A stretch of DNA of 64,000 nucleotides from an uncultured Kangiella sp. (lineage in GTDB: Bacteria; Pseudomonadota; Gammaproteobacteria; Enterobacterales; Kangiellaceae), in contig CANNDL010000004.1 of the NCBI GenBank assembly GCA_947503435.1, positions 1 through 64,000 of the forward strand, written 5' to 3'. Made by a program: the position numbers and the translations under genes. Positions 1 through 8,337 of this stretch are shown in pieces. Below the pieces are notes generated by a model, which worked only from the letters and a program-made list of their open reading frames with translations, was not told the DNA's origin and made no database searches. Each line of letters begins with the position of its first letter. The first letter of the stretch is position 1.

Positions 1-417
1 ATTTCCGCAAACAAGTAAAATATTAAGTTCAAGATTATCAGGGTTTAGCTCCTCTAATAATTCTAATATCCCTTCACCATCAAACCTTTTCGGCACTAAA
101 GCTGACAATTTAAATTTTTGTATAGATTCTTGCGTAGCTTTTCCAACGGCAATGAGTGTTTTTTCTTTAAGAATCGAACGACTTTTATCAGAAAGTGAAT
201 TTAAATAAAAGTGCACAGCTTGCTGGCTTACGAAAATTAAGTAATCAGCATTGTGGGAAGTTGCAAAATCTGGGCTCTCTGAAAACTCTGGGTTAGCAAC
301 AAATTCAATTAGAGGATGTTTTTCTACTTTAAACTGATGTTTTGCCAAGCTTATAGCTAATTCGTCGGCAAATGGCTCTGGCCGCGTAACAATGATTGTA
401 GAAGCAGACTCAGCCAT
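1..417 (-). CDS. hemD: Uroporphyrinogen-III synthase HemD, N-terminal part (runs off window)
   Basis: Reading the minus strand from the ATG at 415-417 gives 139 open codons to the window edge, starting MAESASTIIVTRPEP. The TRPEP motif near the N-terminus is typical of uroporphyrinogen-III synthase, which cyclises hydroxymethylbilane into uroporphyrinogen III in heme, siroheme and cobalamin synthesis. It starts only three bases after the hemC stop, so the two are almost certainly co-transcribed and catalyse consecutive steps. The C-terminal half lies outside the window. The family is poorly conserved in sequence, so the call rests on the motif, the general N-terminal pattern and the position after hemC. 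Confidence 0.9.
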   Translation of the reverse strand, partial: MAESASTIIVTRPEPFADELAISLAKHQFKVEKHPLIEFVANPEFSESPDFATSHNADYLIFVSQQAVHFYLNSLSDKSRSILKEKTLIAVGKATQESIQKFKLSALVPKRFDGEGILELLEELNPDNLELNILLVCGN

Positions 418-420
418 AAA

Positions 421-1347
421 TTAGTCAACCATATACGTTTGCATAATTTCGCGAGCACCTTGCTCCAGCAGTTGTCTAGATACTTCGCTGCCAATGGCTA
501 AAGCGTCTTGTTTGTGTCCAATTAGTTCTGCTTGAATAGCACTGTTATCTTGAGCGCCTACCAAAGCTCTTAAATGCAGCTCATCATTTTCTATAGTTGA
601 AAATGCGGCAACGGGAACTTGGCAGCTGGCCTCTAAGGTTTCGGTGATACAGCGCTCAGCTAATACTCTTAACTGGGTGTCGGGATCACTCAATGGTGCT
701 AGTAACTCATCGAGCTCCGGGTCATTGGCGCGTGCTTCGATGCCAACCGCTCCTTGTCCAGGTGCAGGTAGCATTTGTTCTGGAGTAATCGCACTAGCAA
801 TTCTTTCTGCTAGTCCTAGTCTTTTTAAGCCAGCAGAAGCTAAAATAATAGCATCGTATTCTTCGTTATCTAGTTTTGATAATCGAGTACCGACATTTCC
901 GCGTAAATCAGCAATTAATAAATCCGGTCTTTGTTGTAATAACTGAACTTTACGACGCATACTCGAAGTTCCAACCGTAGCTCCTACCGGCAAATCGTCT
1001 AACGATTGATAACGATTGGAAACAAAGGCATCGGTTGGATCTTCGCGTTCGCAGATAACCTTGAGTTCTAAGCCATCTGGGAAACGGTAGGGTACGTCTT
1101 TCATTGAATGAACGGCAATATCTGCGCGATTATCGAGCATGGCTTGTTCGAGTTCTTTGACAAAAAGACCTTTGCCGCCAATTTTGGCAAGTGGTGTACC
1201 AAGAATTTTATCGCCCTGAGTAGTCATTGGAACCAGTTCTACCGTTAGTTCAGGGTGGAATTTCTGTAGCTCGGATTTTACAAATTCAGCTTGCCAAAGT
1301 GCTAATGGACTTTGACGCGTAGCAATACGCAATTTAGCTATGCTCAT
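421..1347 (-). CDS. hemC: Porphobilinogen deaminase (hydroxymethylbilane synthase)
   Basis: This 308-residue cytosolic enzyme condenses four porphobilinogen units into hydroxymethylbilane. Family landmarks are intact: QGDK near residue 44, [11 protein letters not shown] near 57, HSMKDVP near 80, GTSSMRR near 126, LRGNVGTR near 148 and PAPGQGAVG near 195. Cys242, in EASCQVPV, is in the position that carries the covalent dipyrromethane cofactor. Length matches the bacterial family (about 310). It lies between the AlgR-type regulator gene (90-base gap) and hemD (3-base gap), the same order as algR-hemC-hemD in Pseudomonas. Confidence 0.97.
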   Translation of the reverse strand: MSIAKLRIATRQSPLALWQAEFVKSELQKFHPELTVELVPMTTQGDKILGTPLAKIGGKGLFVKELEQAMLDNRADIAVHSMKDVPYRFPDGLELKVICEREDPTDAFVSNRYQSLDDLPVGATVGTSSMRRKVQLLQQRPDLLIADLRGNVGTRLSKLDNEEYDAIILASAGLKRLGLAERIASAITPEQMLPAPGQGAVGIEARANDPELDELLAPLSDPDTQLRVLAERCITETLEASCQVPVAAFSTIENDELHLRALVGAQDNSAIQAELIGHKQDALAIGSEVSRQLLEQGAREIMQTYMVD

Positions 1348-1437
1348 GGATTGAAATTTAAAGCGGATATTAATGTTTGGATAGTACCATAGAACGGTAA
1401 ATGTGGCTAAATCATTGCTATAAATAGCTAAAATTGA

Positions 1438-2142
1438 TTAAAGTCTTAGAAATTTTTTGATTTCGGCCTGATGACGTCGACTGACTTCGGGAGAGCGGTC
1501 GGTATCCTTTAATAAAACATGTAAGGATTGTTGCTGTTGTTCAATGCCTTCAAGGAAATCGGGATTAATTAAAGTAGAACGATGAATGCGCAGGAAGCTT
1601 TGTGGATAGGATTGTTCAAATTCTTTTAAACTGTCGGAACTTAAGTAAATGTTATCTTTTAAATGTACTTCGGTATATTTTTGATCGGCATGTAAAAATA
1701 CAATATCTTCTATGGAAATCTTATGGGTACAAGAGCCGTCTTTAATAACATAATACTGAGAGGAAGCTGCTTTCGGGAAAAGCTTCTTTACAGCTTTAAA
1801 TAATCGCTCCCGACGAATGGGTTTTAACAAATAATCCGTCGCATTGACTTCGAATGCCTCGAGCGCATACTCATCATAAGCAGTGGTAAAGATGATTTTC
1901 ACTGTAGGATAATGTTGCTGGATCCATTCGGCCAATTGAATGCCATTAATTTCTGGCATTGAGATATCCAAAAAGGCTAAATCGGGAGCGGATTGTTCAA
2001 TAAATTGCATAGCTTCTTGTGCATTTGCTGCTTGCCCTAAGGTCTCAATGGCTTCTATTGGTGCAATAAGGCGTTCTAATCGCTCTCTGGCGGGCTTTTC
2101 ATCATCAACAATTAATGCAGATAGGACTGAATGAGTTGGCAT
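1438..2142 (-). CDS. algR: LytTR-family response regulator, AlgR type
   Basis: The protein has 234 residues. The N-terminal receiver domain (about 8-125) carries the acidic pocket Asp13/Asp14, the phospho-acceptor Asp59 in FLDISMPEING and the conserved Lys in LLKPI. The C-terminal part (about 130-234) is a LytTR DNA-binding domain (IEDIVFLHADQKYTEVHL, RIHRSTLINP). It starts 11 bases after the sensor kinase gene and is followed by hemC and hemD, the algZ-algR-hemC-hemD order of Pseudomonas, where AlgR controls twitching, alginate and virulence genes. Orthology is inferred from domain order and synteny. Targets here are unknown; I saw no CCGTTCGTC-type AlgR box in the window. Confidence 0.85.
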   Translation of the reverse strand: MPTHSVLSALIVDDEKPARERLERLIAPIEAIETLGQAANAQEAMQFIEQSAPDLAFLDISMPEINGIQLAEWIQQHYPTVKIIFTTAYDEYALEAFEVNATDYLLKPIRRERLFKAVKKLFPKAASSQYYVIKDGSCTHKISIEDIVFLHADQKYTEVHLKDNIYLSSDSLKEFEQSYPQSFLRIHRSTLINPDFLEGIEQQQQSLHVLLKDTDRSPEVSRRHQAEIKKFLRL

Positions 2143-2153
2143 AGCTTTCCTTG

Positions 2154-3182
2154 CTAATCAAAGCTGATAGCAGCTTTCTTAGGTATTTTAACAATACAGT
2201 AAAAAGTATCATTGGATTGATGGTAATTCAATTGGGCTTTACCTTGATACAATACTTCTAGACGTTGACGGATATTTTTTAAAGCTAGCGAATTACCTTT
2301 ATGAATAGATGCATTGGCGTTGGGCAGGGGATTCGTTACTTCTAGTTGGATATGCTGTTTAGTACTCAACCCTTTAATTAGTATCTTGCCGCCATCGGAG
2401 CGATTTTGAACGCCGTGATAAACTGCATTTTCTATTATCGGCTGTAATAAAAGTGGCGGGACTGGAATGTTAGGATTGATGGTTTCCGTTTGCCATTCAT
2501 ATGTTAATTTGTCATCCAAGCGAAGTTTTTCCAATTGCAGATACTGGTTACATAGCTGTTGCTCGTCTGAAAATGGTATCAACTTATCTGAGCGCTGCAT
2601 GCTGGCCCGGAAAATATCTGCCAAATCTAAAATGGATTCTTCGGCCTTTTCAGGTTCCTGGGATGTTAGATTAGCCAGAGTATTTAGGCTATTAAAAAGA
2701 AAATGGGGGCGAATCCGAGATTGTAAGGCTTGGATGCGAGCTTCGGCTTCTGCTTGAATTTGTAATCTATTATTTTGCTGTAAATAGTAATAACGGAAAA
2801 AGATACTGCTAACAATAAAGGCAATCGCTGCATTTCTAAAAAGCACCCAGTAATCTATCTCTGTCGTTAGGTACAGCATTAAAATAATACTGTAAATAGC
2901 GCAAACGCCAACGGTAATAAGAACTGCAAAACTAGCAAATTTTTGTAGGCTTATGCTGGCAAAGCTTTTTTTGACTAAACAAAGTATGCCAATGCTGGTT
3001 AAAGCGGTCCATAGATTAAATAAAGCGAAGGTTGAAAAGTTAAGCCAATAGTTAAACCGCCAATGATCAACAATTAACGACATAAGAAACGCCAATAGGA
3101 CGCAGGCAATAATCGTTAAGTATAAAATGCTGGCCTGACAAAAATCAGGCAGTGCAGACATTAAAGGCTTTCCACTTTTCAT
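2154..3182 (-). CDS. algZ: Sensor histidine kinase, AlgZ/FimS (LytS) type
   Basis: The protein has 342 residues. The N-terminal part (about 15-132) holds four hydrophobic segments and no obvious periplasmic sensor domain. A short helix leads into a His_kinase domain of the LytS class with the phospho-acceptor His160 in RPHFLFNSLNTL. An ATPase domain with the N-box (QPIIENAVYHGV, about 238-249) follows. It is transcribed just ahead of the LytTR regulator and is its likely partner. Some AlgZ/FimS proteins lack canonical kinase features, but here both the His box and N-box look intact. An alternative ATG seven codons downstream is possible. Confidence 0.85.
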   Translation of the reverse strand: MKSGKPLMSALPDFCQASILYLTIIACVLLAFLMSLIVDHWRFNYWLNFSTFALFNLWTALTSIGILCLVKKSFASISLQKFASFAVLITVGVCAIYSIILMLYLTTEIDYWVLFRNAAIAFIVSSIFFRYYYLQQNNRLQIQAEAEARIQALQSRIRPHFLFNSLNTLANLTSQEPEKAEESILDLADIFRASMQRSDKLIPFSDEQQLCNQYLQLEKLRLDDKLTYEWQTETINPNIPVPPLLLQPIIENAVYHGVQNRSDGGKILIKGLSTKQHIQLEVTNPLPNANASIHKGNSLALKNIRQRLEVLYQGKAQLNYHQSNDTFYCIVKIPKKAAISFD

Positions 3183-3254
3183 AGGCTAATACTCGCCTAT
3201 CTAGCGACAAAATTCCAATGAAATCAATAACAAACTGTTAATGAAGTTAGCAAT

Positions 3255-3929
3255 TTAACTTAATTGTTTAGTGATGTAGTGGCCAATGGCTGTAATTTCT
3301 GGAGGACAAACTGCATGTGGCATTGGGTAATCTTGCCAAAGAATTTGATAGCCATTCTCGGTCAATGTCTTGGCGCTAAATTGAGCGCGCTGCATCGGAA
3401 CTACGGGATCTTGCGAGCCATGTGCCATGAAAAAAGGTGTTTCAAGATTGGCGTTGGTTTTTTCACTAGCTAGATTTTCGGCCATTGTCATATAAGTTGA
3501 TAGAGCGAGCACGCCTCCAATTTTGAATGGTAAACGAGTTGCTAAGTGAAGTGTTACTGCTCCGCCTTGAGAAAAGCCAGCTAAAATTATTTTTTCAGGA
3601 GCTATGCCTTTGTCCAACTCTGCTTGCAAAATTTCCATTATAAAGTCAGCAGATTGTCTAACGCCTTTTTGATCTTCTCGTTGCGATAAATCGGCATTGC
3701 GAATGTCGTACCAAGCACGCATTGGGTGACCATTATTAATGGTGACTGGAATAATGGGCGCATGCGGAAATATGAATTTCACCCCTAAATCTTCAGCTAA
3801 TTTTAATTCAGGAACAATGGGTTCAAAATCATGACCATCTGCCCCAAGGCCATGTAACCATATGACGGTTGCTTTATGAGTGCTCTTAGGCTCGATGATA
3901 ACGCTAGTTAATAGATTGGTTTCAGACAT
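3255..3929 (-). CDS. Carboxylesterase/phospholipase, alpha/beta hydrolase
   Basis: This 224-residue cytosolic hydrolase belongs to the carboxylesterase/lysophospholipase family. The catalytic triad is visible: Ser120 in GFSQGG, Asp174 in GSQDPVVP and His205 in PMPHAVCPPE. HGLGADGHDF (about 25-34) contributes the oxyanion hole. Length agrees with Pseudomonas carboxylesterase II and E. coli YpfH-type enzymes. It follows frataxin at 27 bases on the same strand, so the two may share a transcript. The physiological substrate cannot be read from the sequence; short-chain acyl esters are typical for the family. Confidence 0.9.
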   Translation of the reverse strand: MSETNLLTSVIIEPKSTHKATVIWLHGLGADGHDFEPIVPELKLAEDLGVKFIFPHAPIIPVTINNGHPMRAWYDIRNADLSQREDQKGVRQSADFIMEILQAELDKGIAPEKIILAGFSQGGAVTLHLATRLPFKIGGVLALSTYMTMAENLASEKTNANLETPFFMAHGSQDPVVPMQRAQFSAKTLTENGYQILWQDYPMPHAVCPPEITAIGHYITKQLS

Positions 3930-3956
3930 GTTTTGCTCTTTTGCAGGGATTTATTT

Positions 3957-4292
3957 TTAATAATCAAATTTAAAACCGGCATCGATACCAGTTTGTTCAG
4001 TGAATACGCGATTGAATAACTCTGTTAAAGGTTCATTGTCACGATCGGTGTACCATTCTCCATTATTCCAATCTAGATGATAACCGCCACTCTTAGCTGC
4101 TAACCATAACTGCTTTACCGGCGCCTGACGGTTTAATATTAACTTGCCGCCAGCACCTAAGCTAATAGTCAAAATTCCCGCGCTAGTCACATAATCTAAA
4201 TCTAAATCAGATTCTTGAATCAAGTCTTCGATCGCTTCTTCGATTGCTAATAAGGTCTCATCAATTTGATCATTAAATTCGCTAGTGTTCAT
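3957..4292 (-). CDS. cyaY: Frataxin homologue CyaY (iron-sulfur cluster assembly)
   Basis: The 111-residue protein matches bacterial frataxin. An acidic first helix (residues 8-31, many Asp/Glu) forms the iron-binding ridge. It is followed by the beta-sheet segment GILTISLGAGGKLILNRQ and the conserved PVKQLWLAAKSGGYHL / EWYTDRD motifs. CyaY binds iron and the cysteine desulfurase IscS and modulates Fe-S assembly on IscU. It is divergent from the lptM-dapF operon, an arrangement found in many gammaproteobacteria. The 132-base intergenic region holds a direct repeat described separately. Confidence 0.95.
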   Translation of the reverse strand: MNTSEFNDQIDETLLAIEEAIEDLIQESDLDLDYVTSAGILTISLGAGGKLILNRQAPVKQLWLAAKSGGYHLDWNNGEWYTDRDNEPLTELFNRVFTEQTGIDAGFKFDY

Positions 4293-4360
4293 AAGGATAT
4301 CTTTAATAAGAGGATTTGGCTGTTATGTCTATTTTTAATCATTGAGATTGTAAACTTATC

Positions 4361-4398
4361 TTGCAGATAATGCCAAGCTCATGCAAGATATTGCCAAG
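4361..4398. repeat. Imperfect 17-18 bp direct repeat in the cyaY/lptM divergent region
   Basis: Two copies of a TGCA(A)GATAWTGCCAAG sequence lie at 4361-4377 and 4381-4398. The cores GATAATGCCAAG and GATATTGCCAAG match at 11 of 12 bases and start 21 bases apart, two helical turns. A TATACT hexamer at 4401-4406, a plausible -10 for lptM-dapF, directly follows the second copy. The repeat could be a tandem operator; the regulator is unknown. Confidence 0.5.
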
Positions 4399-4424
4399 TT
4401 TATACTGTCATTTGCGGAATATTA

Positions 4425-4562
4425 ATGAAGACTAATCCTCGCAAATCTATTTTGCTGATCGGGATTTTATGTATAGGAGTGATTTTGGCTGGTTGCGGCC
4501 AAAAGGGCCCTTTACGACAGCCTGATTCTGAGCCGAAACGATCGTTAGGAATCAAATCATAA
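4425..4562 (+). CDS. lptM: Small lipoprotein LptM (YifL family)
   Basis: This 45-residue ORF encodes a lipoprotein precursor. It has a basic N-terminus (KTNPRK), a hydrophobic stretch and the lipobox LAGC with the acylated Cys at residue 24, followed by GQKGPLRQP. The conserved C-GQKGPL motif and the position just before dapF identify the YifL family. In E. coli that protein was renamed LptM for its role in assembling the LptD-LptE lipopolysaccharide translocon. The stop overlaps the dapF start (TAATG), indicating translational coupling. Family identification is firm; the role here is inferred from E. coli. Confidence 0.88.
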   Translation: MKTNPRKSILLIGILCIGVILAGCGQKGPLRQPDSEPKRSLGIKS

Positions 4563-5404
4563 TGTTATTACATTTCAGTAAGATGCATGGTATTGGCAAT
4601 GACTTTATGGTGATTGATGGCATCAATCAAACGGTTTACTTAAATAAAGCACAGATCAGTCGGCTCAGTCATCGAAATTTCGGTATTGGCTTCGATCAAC
4701 TGCTGATCATTGAACCTCCTCAACATCCTGATACCGATTTTCATTTTAAAATTTTTAATGCAGATGGCAGTGAATCTGGTCATTGTGGTAATGGTGCTCG
4801 CTGTGTTGCGAAATATGTTAGACAACGCGGCTTGAGTTGGAAGAAGAGTATTCGCCTATCTACCAGCACCACAACTATTGAAGCTCAACTAGAAGATAAT
4901 GGGTTAGTAACCATTAATATGGGAATTCCACGCTTCGAACCCGAGCAGATTCCTCTGCGATTTGCACAAACTTTGACTAGCTACAGTTTAGAAGCTGAAG
5001 GTATACGTTATCAAGCTGGGGCCCTATCAATGGGTAACCCACATTGTGTGATTAAAGTAGAAGACGTAGAAAAAACAGATGTTCGGAAAATTGGTTTTGC
5101 TATGAGCCAGCATAGCTATTTTCCTGAACAAGCCAATGTTGGCTTTATGCAGATTATTGATAGAGAAAACATCAAGTTACGAGTTTTCGAGCGAGGTGTA
5201 GGTGAGACTTTGGCATGCGGGACAGGAGCATGTGCAGCTTTGGTGGTGAGCCGACTGCAAAATTTAACGGAAAAGCGAGTGAAAGTGGCGCTACCAGGTG
5301 GTAGCCTATGGATTGAGTGGGGGGGAACCAGTGTTACTGATAAGGACATCGTATCAATGACCGGTCCAGCAAAGTGGGTGTATGAAGGGCAGATAGAGTT
5401 ATGA
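4562..5404 (+). CDS. dapF: Diaminopimelate epimerase
   Basis: The 280-residue enzyme interconverts LL- and meso-diaminopimelate, giving the meso form used for peptidoglycan and lysine. The two catalytic cysteines are present: Cys75 in SGHCGNGAR and Cys219 in ETLACGTGACA. The N-terminal KMHGIGNDF motif is also intact. Length is normal (E. coli 274). It overlaps the lptM stop by one base and the next gene by four (ATGA), so lptM-dapF-DUF484-HAD form a tightly coupled operon. Confidence 0.98.
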   Translation: MLLHFSKMHGIGNDFMVIDGINQTVYLNKAQISRLSHRNFGIGFDQLLIIEPPQHPDTDFHFKIFNADGSESGHCGNGARCVAKYVRQRGLSWKKSIRLSTSTTTIEAQLEDNGLVTINMGIPRFEPEQIPLRFAQTLTSYSLEAEGIRYQAGALSMGNPHCVIKVEDVEKTDVRKIGFAMSQHSYFPEQANVGFMQIIDRENIKLRVFERGVGETLACGTGACAALVVSRLQNLTEKRVKVALPGGSLWIEWGGTSVTDKDIVSMTGPAKWVYEGQIEL

Positions 5405-6087
5405 AAACAGAACTAGAATCATCAAGAAATGGGATTATCGAACAAAAGATCATTGAGTATTTAGAGCAAAATCCTGATTTTTTTCATCATCATGATGAAT
5501 TGTTAAACAATATGCGTTTGAATCATAACGTATATGGTTCGGTTTCATTAGTAGAGAAGCAAATTCTAAATTTGCGAGAGCGGGAATCTAAACTTAAAGA
5601 AAAATTAGGAACTTTGCTTAAAACTGCTAATGACAATAGCGAATTATTGCTAAAGGCGACTCAGCTGACGGTTGCTTTGATTAATGCTCGCTCTGATCAA
5701 GAGTTAGTTGATTCTTTGCAAAAAACGATGACTGATCAATTTGGTTTAGATGCCTGTCGAATTTGGTTGTTCGACCCTAACGGTACTTTAAACCATGTTA
5801 ATTACAGTGACCGATATACTCTCCAGCAATTATCCGATCAGAAATTTATTACTAGTGAACCTGCTTGTGGCCGTGTAACCGATAGTAGTGTGCAAATTTT
5901 TGATGGTGAGAAAGCCATCGAATCATATGCATTAATCCCATTAGGCGAAGGCGCAGAAATGGGTGTGATTGCATTAGGTTCGACCGACGCCAATTTATTT
6001 ACTGCTGATTTGGGAACGCTTTTCTTAAGATTGATTGGCGATGTTATGCACTCTTGTATGGAAAAGTACTTAGATAAATTTGAATAA
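5401..6087 (+). CDS. DUF484 family protein (YigA-like)
   Basis: The 228-residue protein matches the DUF484 family found beside dapF in gammaproteobacteria. The N-terminal block (YLEQNPDFFHHHDELL, about 18-33) is the family hallmark. It is followed by a helical, probably coiled-coil segment (about 50-80, LVEKQILNLRERESKLKEKL) and a GAF-like C-terminal domain (about 90-225). No catalytic residues are evident, and the function is unknown. The start overlaps the dapF stop (ATGA). Confidence 0.88.
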   Translation: MKTELESSRNGIIEQKIIEYLEQNPDFFHHHDELLNNMRLNHNVYGSVSLVEKQILNLRERESKLKEKLGTLLKTANDNSELLLKATQLTVALINARSDQELVDSLQKTMTDQFGLDACRIWLFDPNGTLNHVNYSDRYTLQQLSDQKFITSEPACGRVTDSSVQIFDGEKAIESYALIPLGEGAEMGVIALGSTDANLFTADLGTLFLRLIGDVMHSCMEKYLDKFE

Positions 6088-6736
6088 AGCCATAAGCCAA
6101 ATTGATTGGCAGTCGATCAAAGTTATCAGTTTCGATCTGGACGATACCCTATGGGATAATTCAGGTGTTATCGAAACTTGCCTGCAAAAGCTTTATGATT
6201 TTTTATGCTTGCATGAGCCACTTATTAAAAAACACTTTACTATTGATTCGATGGAGCGAATCTCGCAGCAACTGATTCAGCTAGAAAAACCCGAATACGA
6301 AAACATGACCCTTTTACGTAAAGCGGTCATCAGGCAGATGTTGCAAGAAGTTGCAGGTGATGAGTCTTTAATCAATCCAGCCTTTGCCGTGTTTTATCAC
6401 TGGCGTAATCAAATCACTATTCCTGAAATCAGTAGCCAAGTACTGAGTTATTTACAGAAAGAATATACAATAGTGGCGACCAGTAATGGTAACTCAAATC
6501 TACATAAAATAGGTCTAGCTGGCTATTTTGATAAGCATTTAATTGCAGGCATTCATGGTCGAGCGAAACCTTCGGCAGAGATGTTGACCAATCTTTTAGA
6601 ATTTTATCATCTCGGACCCAATCAACTGCTTCATGTTGGTGATAGTTATCAAACCGATATCTTAAGTGCTAAAGCGGCTAAAGTAGAATGTATCAAGCTG
6701 GACTATAGCGATATAGGAGAGTTGCTGAGTGTTTAG
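6080..6736 (+). CDS. HAD-family hydrolase, YigB-like
   Basis: The 218-residue protein is a haloacid dehalogenase-type phosphatase. Motif I SFDLDDTLWDN (about 16-26) carries the nucleophile and acid/base Asp pair. Motif II is in VATSNGN (Thr/Ser), a Lys precedes PSAEM, and motif IV is HVGDSYQTDILSAK. E. coli YigB dephosphorylates FMN and other small phosphates; the substrate here is unproven. Translation probably starts at the TTG at 6080, overlapping the DUF484 stop by eight bases; no in-frame ATG lies nearby before motif I. In many relatives xerC lies between DUF484 and this gene, but it is absent here. Confidence 0.82.
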   Translation: MNKAISQIDWQSIKVISFDLDDTLWDNSGVIETCLQKLYDFLCLHEPLIKKHFTIDSMERISQQLIQLEKPEYENMTLLRKAVIRQMLQEVAGDESLINPAFAVFYHWRNQITIPEISSQVLSYLQKEYTIVATSNGNSNLHKIGLAGYFDKHLIAGIHGRAKPSAEMLTNLLEFYHLGPNQLLHVGDSYQTDILSAKAAKVECIKLDYSDIGELLSV

Positions 6737-7226
6737 GTATAAAATAATTATAATTACAGTTTTAATACTAATGGGTTGTAATCCTTCATTAAATGATGGT
6801 TCGACACCTAAGCAAGCTACTAAAGTTCTTAAGTCTAATTTCAATAATAATAAAAATATTTTTTTTAAAATAGCGAAGACTTTTGCTGAGAATCCGTCAA
6901 TCACTTCTGAAGAAGCTAAATGCTTGGATTATGAGAAAAGAACACAAGTAGTAGAAAAGTTATGTCAGTTACAAAAGAAAGTTAAAGTTATTCTTTGGTT
7001 AAAAAACAGTACTAAAGATTTAGTTTTTTACACTTTTGAAAGTAAGGGGACAGATTTCTGGAATGGTTATAGATACCTGTATAATCTAGAAAAGCCATCT
7101 ACTCTTATGCCCTTATGTAAAGAAGAGTTCTTAGAAAATGAAAAAGCTAGAGACAGTTGCTTACATCAGCTAGATGTAAATTGGTATTTAGAACATAGTT
7201 ATTATGATTTAAACCAATCTAATTAA
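6729..7226 (+). CDS. Predicted lipoprotein, unknown function
   Basis: This 165-residue ORF starts with GTG at 6729, overlapping the preceding HAD gene by eight bases. The N-terminus MFRYKIIIITVLILMGC is a plausible lipoprotein signal with the Cys at 17, although Met before Gly-Cys is unusual. The rest is lysine-rich and contains four further cysteines. I recognise no domain. The gene is visibly more AT-rich than its neighbours, so recent acquisition or fast evolution is possible. An exported protein is the most that can be said. Confidence 0.6.
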   Translation: MFRYKIIIITVLILMGCNPSLNDGSTPKQATKVLKSNFNNNKNIFFKIAKTFAENPSITSEEAKCLDYEKRTQVVEKLCQLQKKVKVILWLKNSTKDLVFYTFESKGTDFWNGYRYLYNLEKPSTLMPLCKEEFLENEKARDSCLHQLDVNWYLEHSYYDLNQSN

Positions 7227-7293
7227 TCATTAGATTGTAACAAATACCTTCTTGTTAGCTCTATTAAGCAATTGATATTAATTGTTATTTACT

Positions 7294-7737
7294 ATGAAAA
7301 AGTTATTGTTAATAGTTACCTTGTTATTTTCTAGCACTTTGGTTGCAAAAGAAGATCCGATTTACTCTAGTTTCTTTGGTGGTGCCATCGATGGTTATGA
7401 TGCGGTGGCCTATTTTACTAAAGGAAAAGCAGTTGAGGGTAGTAAGAAAATCACGCTGGAATATAAAGGCGCAACTTGGCGGTTTGCCTCCGAAGGAAAT
7501 CGCGACTTGTTCAAAGCTAGCCCTGAAAAATATGAACCACAATATGGTGGTTATTGTGCTTATGCGATGTCTGACAATCGATTTGTATCGATTGATGGTG
7601 AAGCTTGGTATATCGAAGATGGCAAGCTTTATTTGAACTATAGTAAGTCGGTTCAGAAGCATTGGTTAGAACAAAAGGATACCTTTATTCAGGAAGCGGA
7701 TTCCAATTGGAATCATTATTGGACTGAAATTAAATAA
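7294..7737 (+). CDS. Exported YHS-domain protein, copy 1
   Basis: The 147-residue protein starts at the ATG at 7294; an upstream TTG at 7282 would only add MLFT ahead of a normal signal peptide. MKKLLLIVTLLFSSTLVAKE is a cleavable signal peptide. The mature part carries a YHS domain: DGYDAVAYFTKGKAV, then WRFASEGNRDLFKASPEKY and PQYGGYCAYAM. YHS domains occur in metal-related and exported proteins, but the exact role of this class is unknown. A near-identical architecture follows at 7807, so the pair is a tandem duplication. An intrinsic terminator lies directly after the stop. Confidence 0.82.
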   Translation: MKKLLLIVTLLFSSTLVAKEDPIYSSFFGGAIDGYDAVAYFTKGKAVEGSKKITLEYKGATWRFASEGNRDLFKASPEKYEPQYGGYCAYAMSDNRFVSIDGEAWYIEDGKLYLNYSKSVQKHWLEQKDTFIQEADSNWNHYWTEIK

Positions 7738-7741
7738 TTGA

Positions 7742-7768
7742 AAAGGCATTGTAACAATGCCTTTTTTT
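7742..7768 (+). terminator. Rho-independent terminator after YHS copy 1
   Basis: AAAGGCATTG pairs perfectly with CAATGCCTTT around a TAA loop and runs into seven T residues, four bases after the stop codon. Confidence 0.85.
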
Positions 7769-7806
7769 ATGACTCCTAAAAATAGTTAATCAATGGGAAT
7801 AAAAAA

Positions 7807-8337
7807 ATGAAATATCTATTTGGCTTGTTTTTAATATTATTTTCGGTGCAATTAGTTGCAAAGGATCGTATTTATCAAGGTCGTGTTTCCGGCGCTATCC
7901 GTGGCTATGATCCGGTTGCTTACTTTACTCAAAATGAAGCCGTAAGAGGCAGTAAAAAAATCACTTATGAATATCGTGATGCAAAATGGCGCTTTGCTTC
8001 AGAAGAAAATCGTGAGCTATTTAAGGCTGATCCAGAAAAGTATATACCGCAATACGGCGGTTATTGCGCAAAGGCTATGTCCGATGATCGATTCTTAAAA
8101 ATTGATCCAAAAGCTTGGACAATTATAGACGACAAACTCTATTTAAATTACAGCTCAAGAACGCGCTCTACTTGGAGAAAAGACCAGTCAGGTTTGATTG
8201 CTCAAGCTGACACCTTTTGGTCTGATCATTTAGTTAAGACATTTAAAGAAGAGCCAAAGTTAGAAGTTGAACTTGAAGAAGTGAAGAAACCAAAAGTAAT
8301 TTTAGATTCAGTTAGCGAAGCAGCGGTTAACCAATAA
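7807..8337 (+). CDS. Exported YHS-domain protein, copy 2
   Basis: The 176-residue paralogue of the preceding gene has signal peptide MKYLFGLFLILFSVQLVAKD and the same YHS blocks: RGYDPVAYFTQNEAV, WRFASEENRELFKADPEKY and PQYGGYCAKAM. It differs by an acidic/lysine tail (about 140-176, EEPKLEVELEEVKKPK). It is separated from copy 1 by a terminator, so it probably has its own promoter. Its 3' end overlaps the convergent dehydrogenase gene by 11 bases. Function is unknown. Confidence 0.8.
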   Translation: MKYLFGLFLILFSVQLVAKDRIYQGRVSGAIRGYDPVAYFTQNEAVRGSKKITYEYRDAKWRFASEENRELFKADPEKYIPQYGGYCAKAMSDDRFLKIDPKAWTIIDDKLYLNYSSRTRSTWRKDQSGLIAQADTFWSDHLVKTFKEEPKLEVELEEVKKPKVILDSVSEAAVNQ

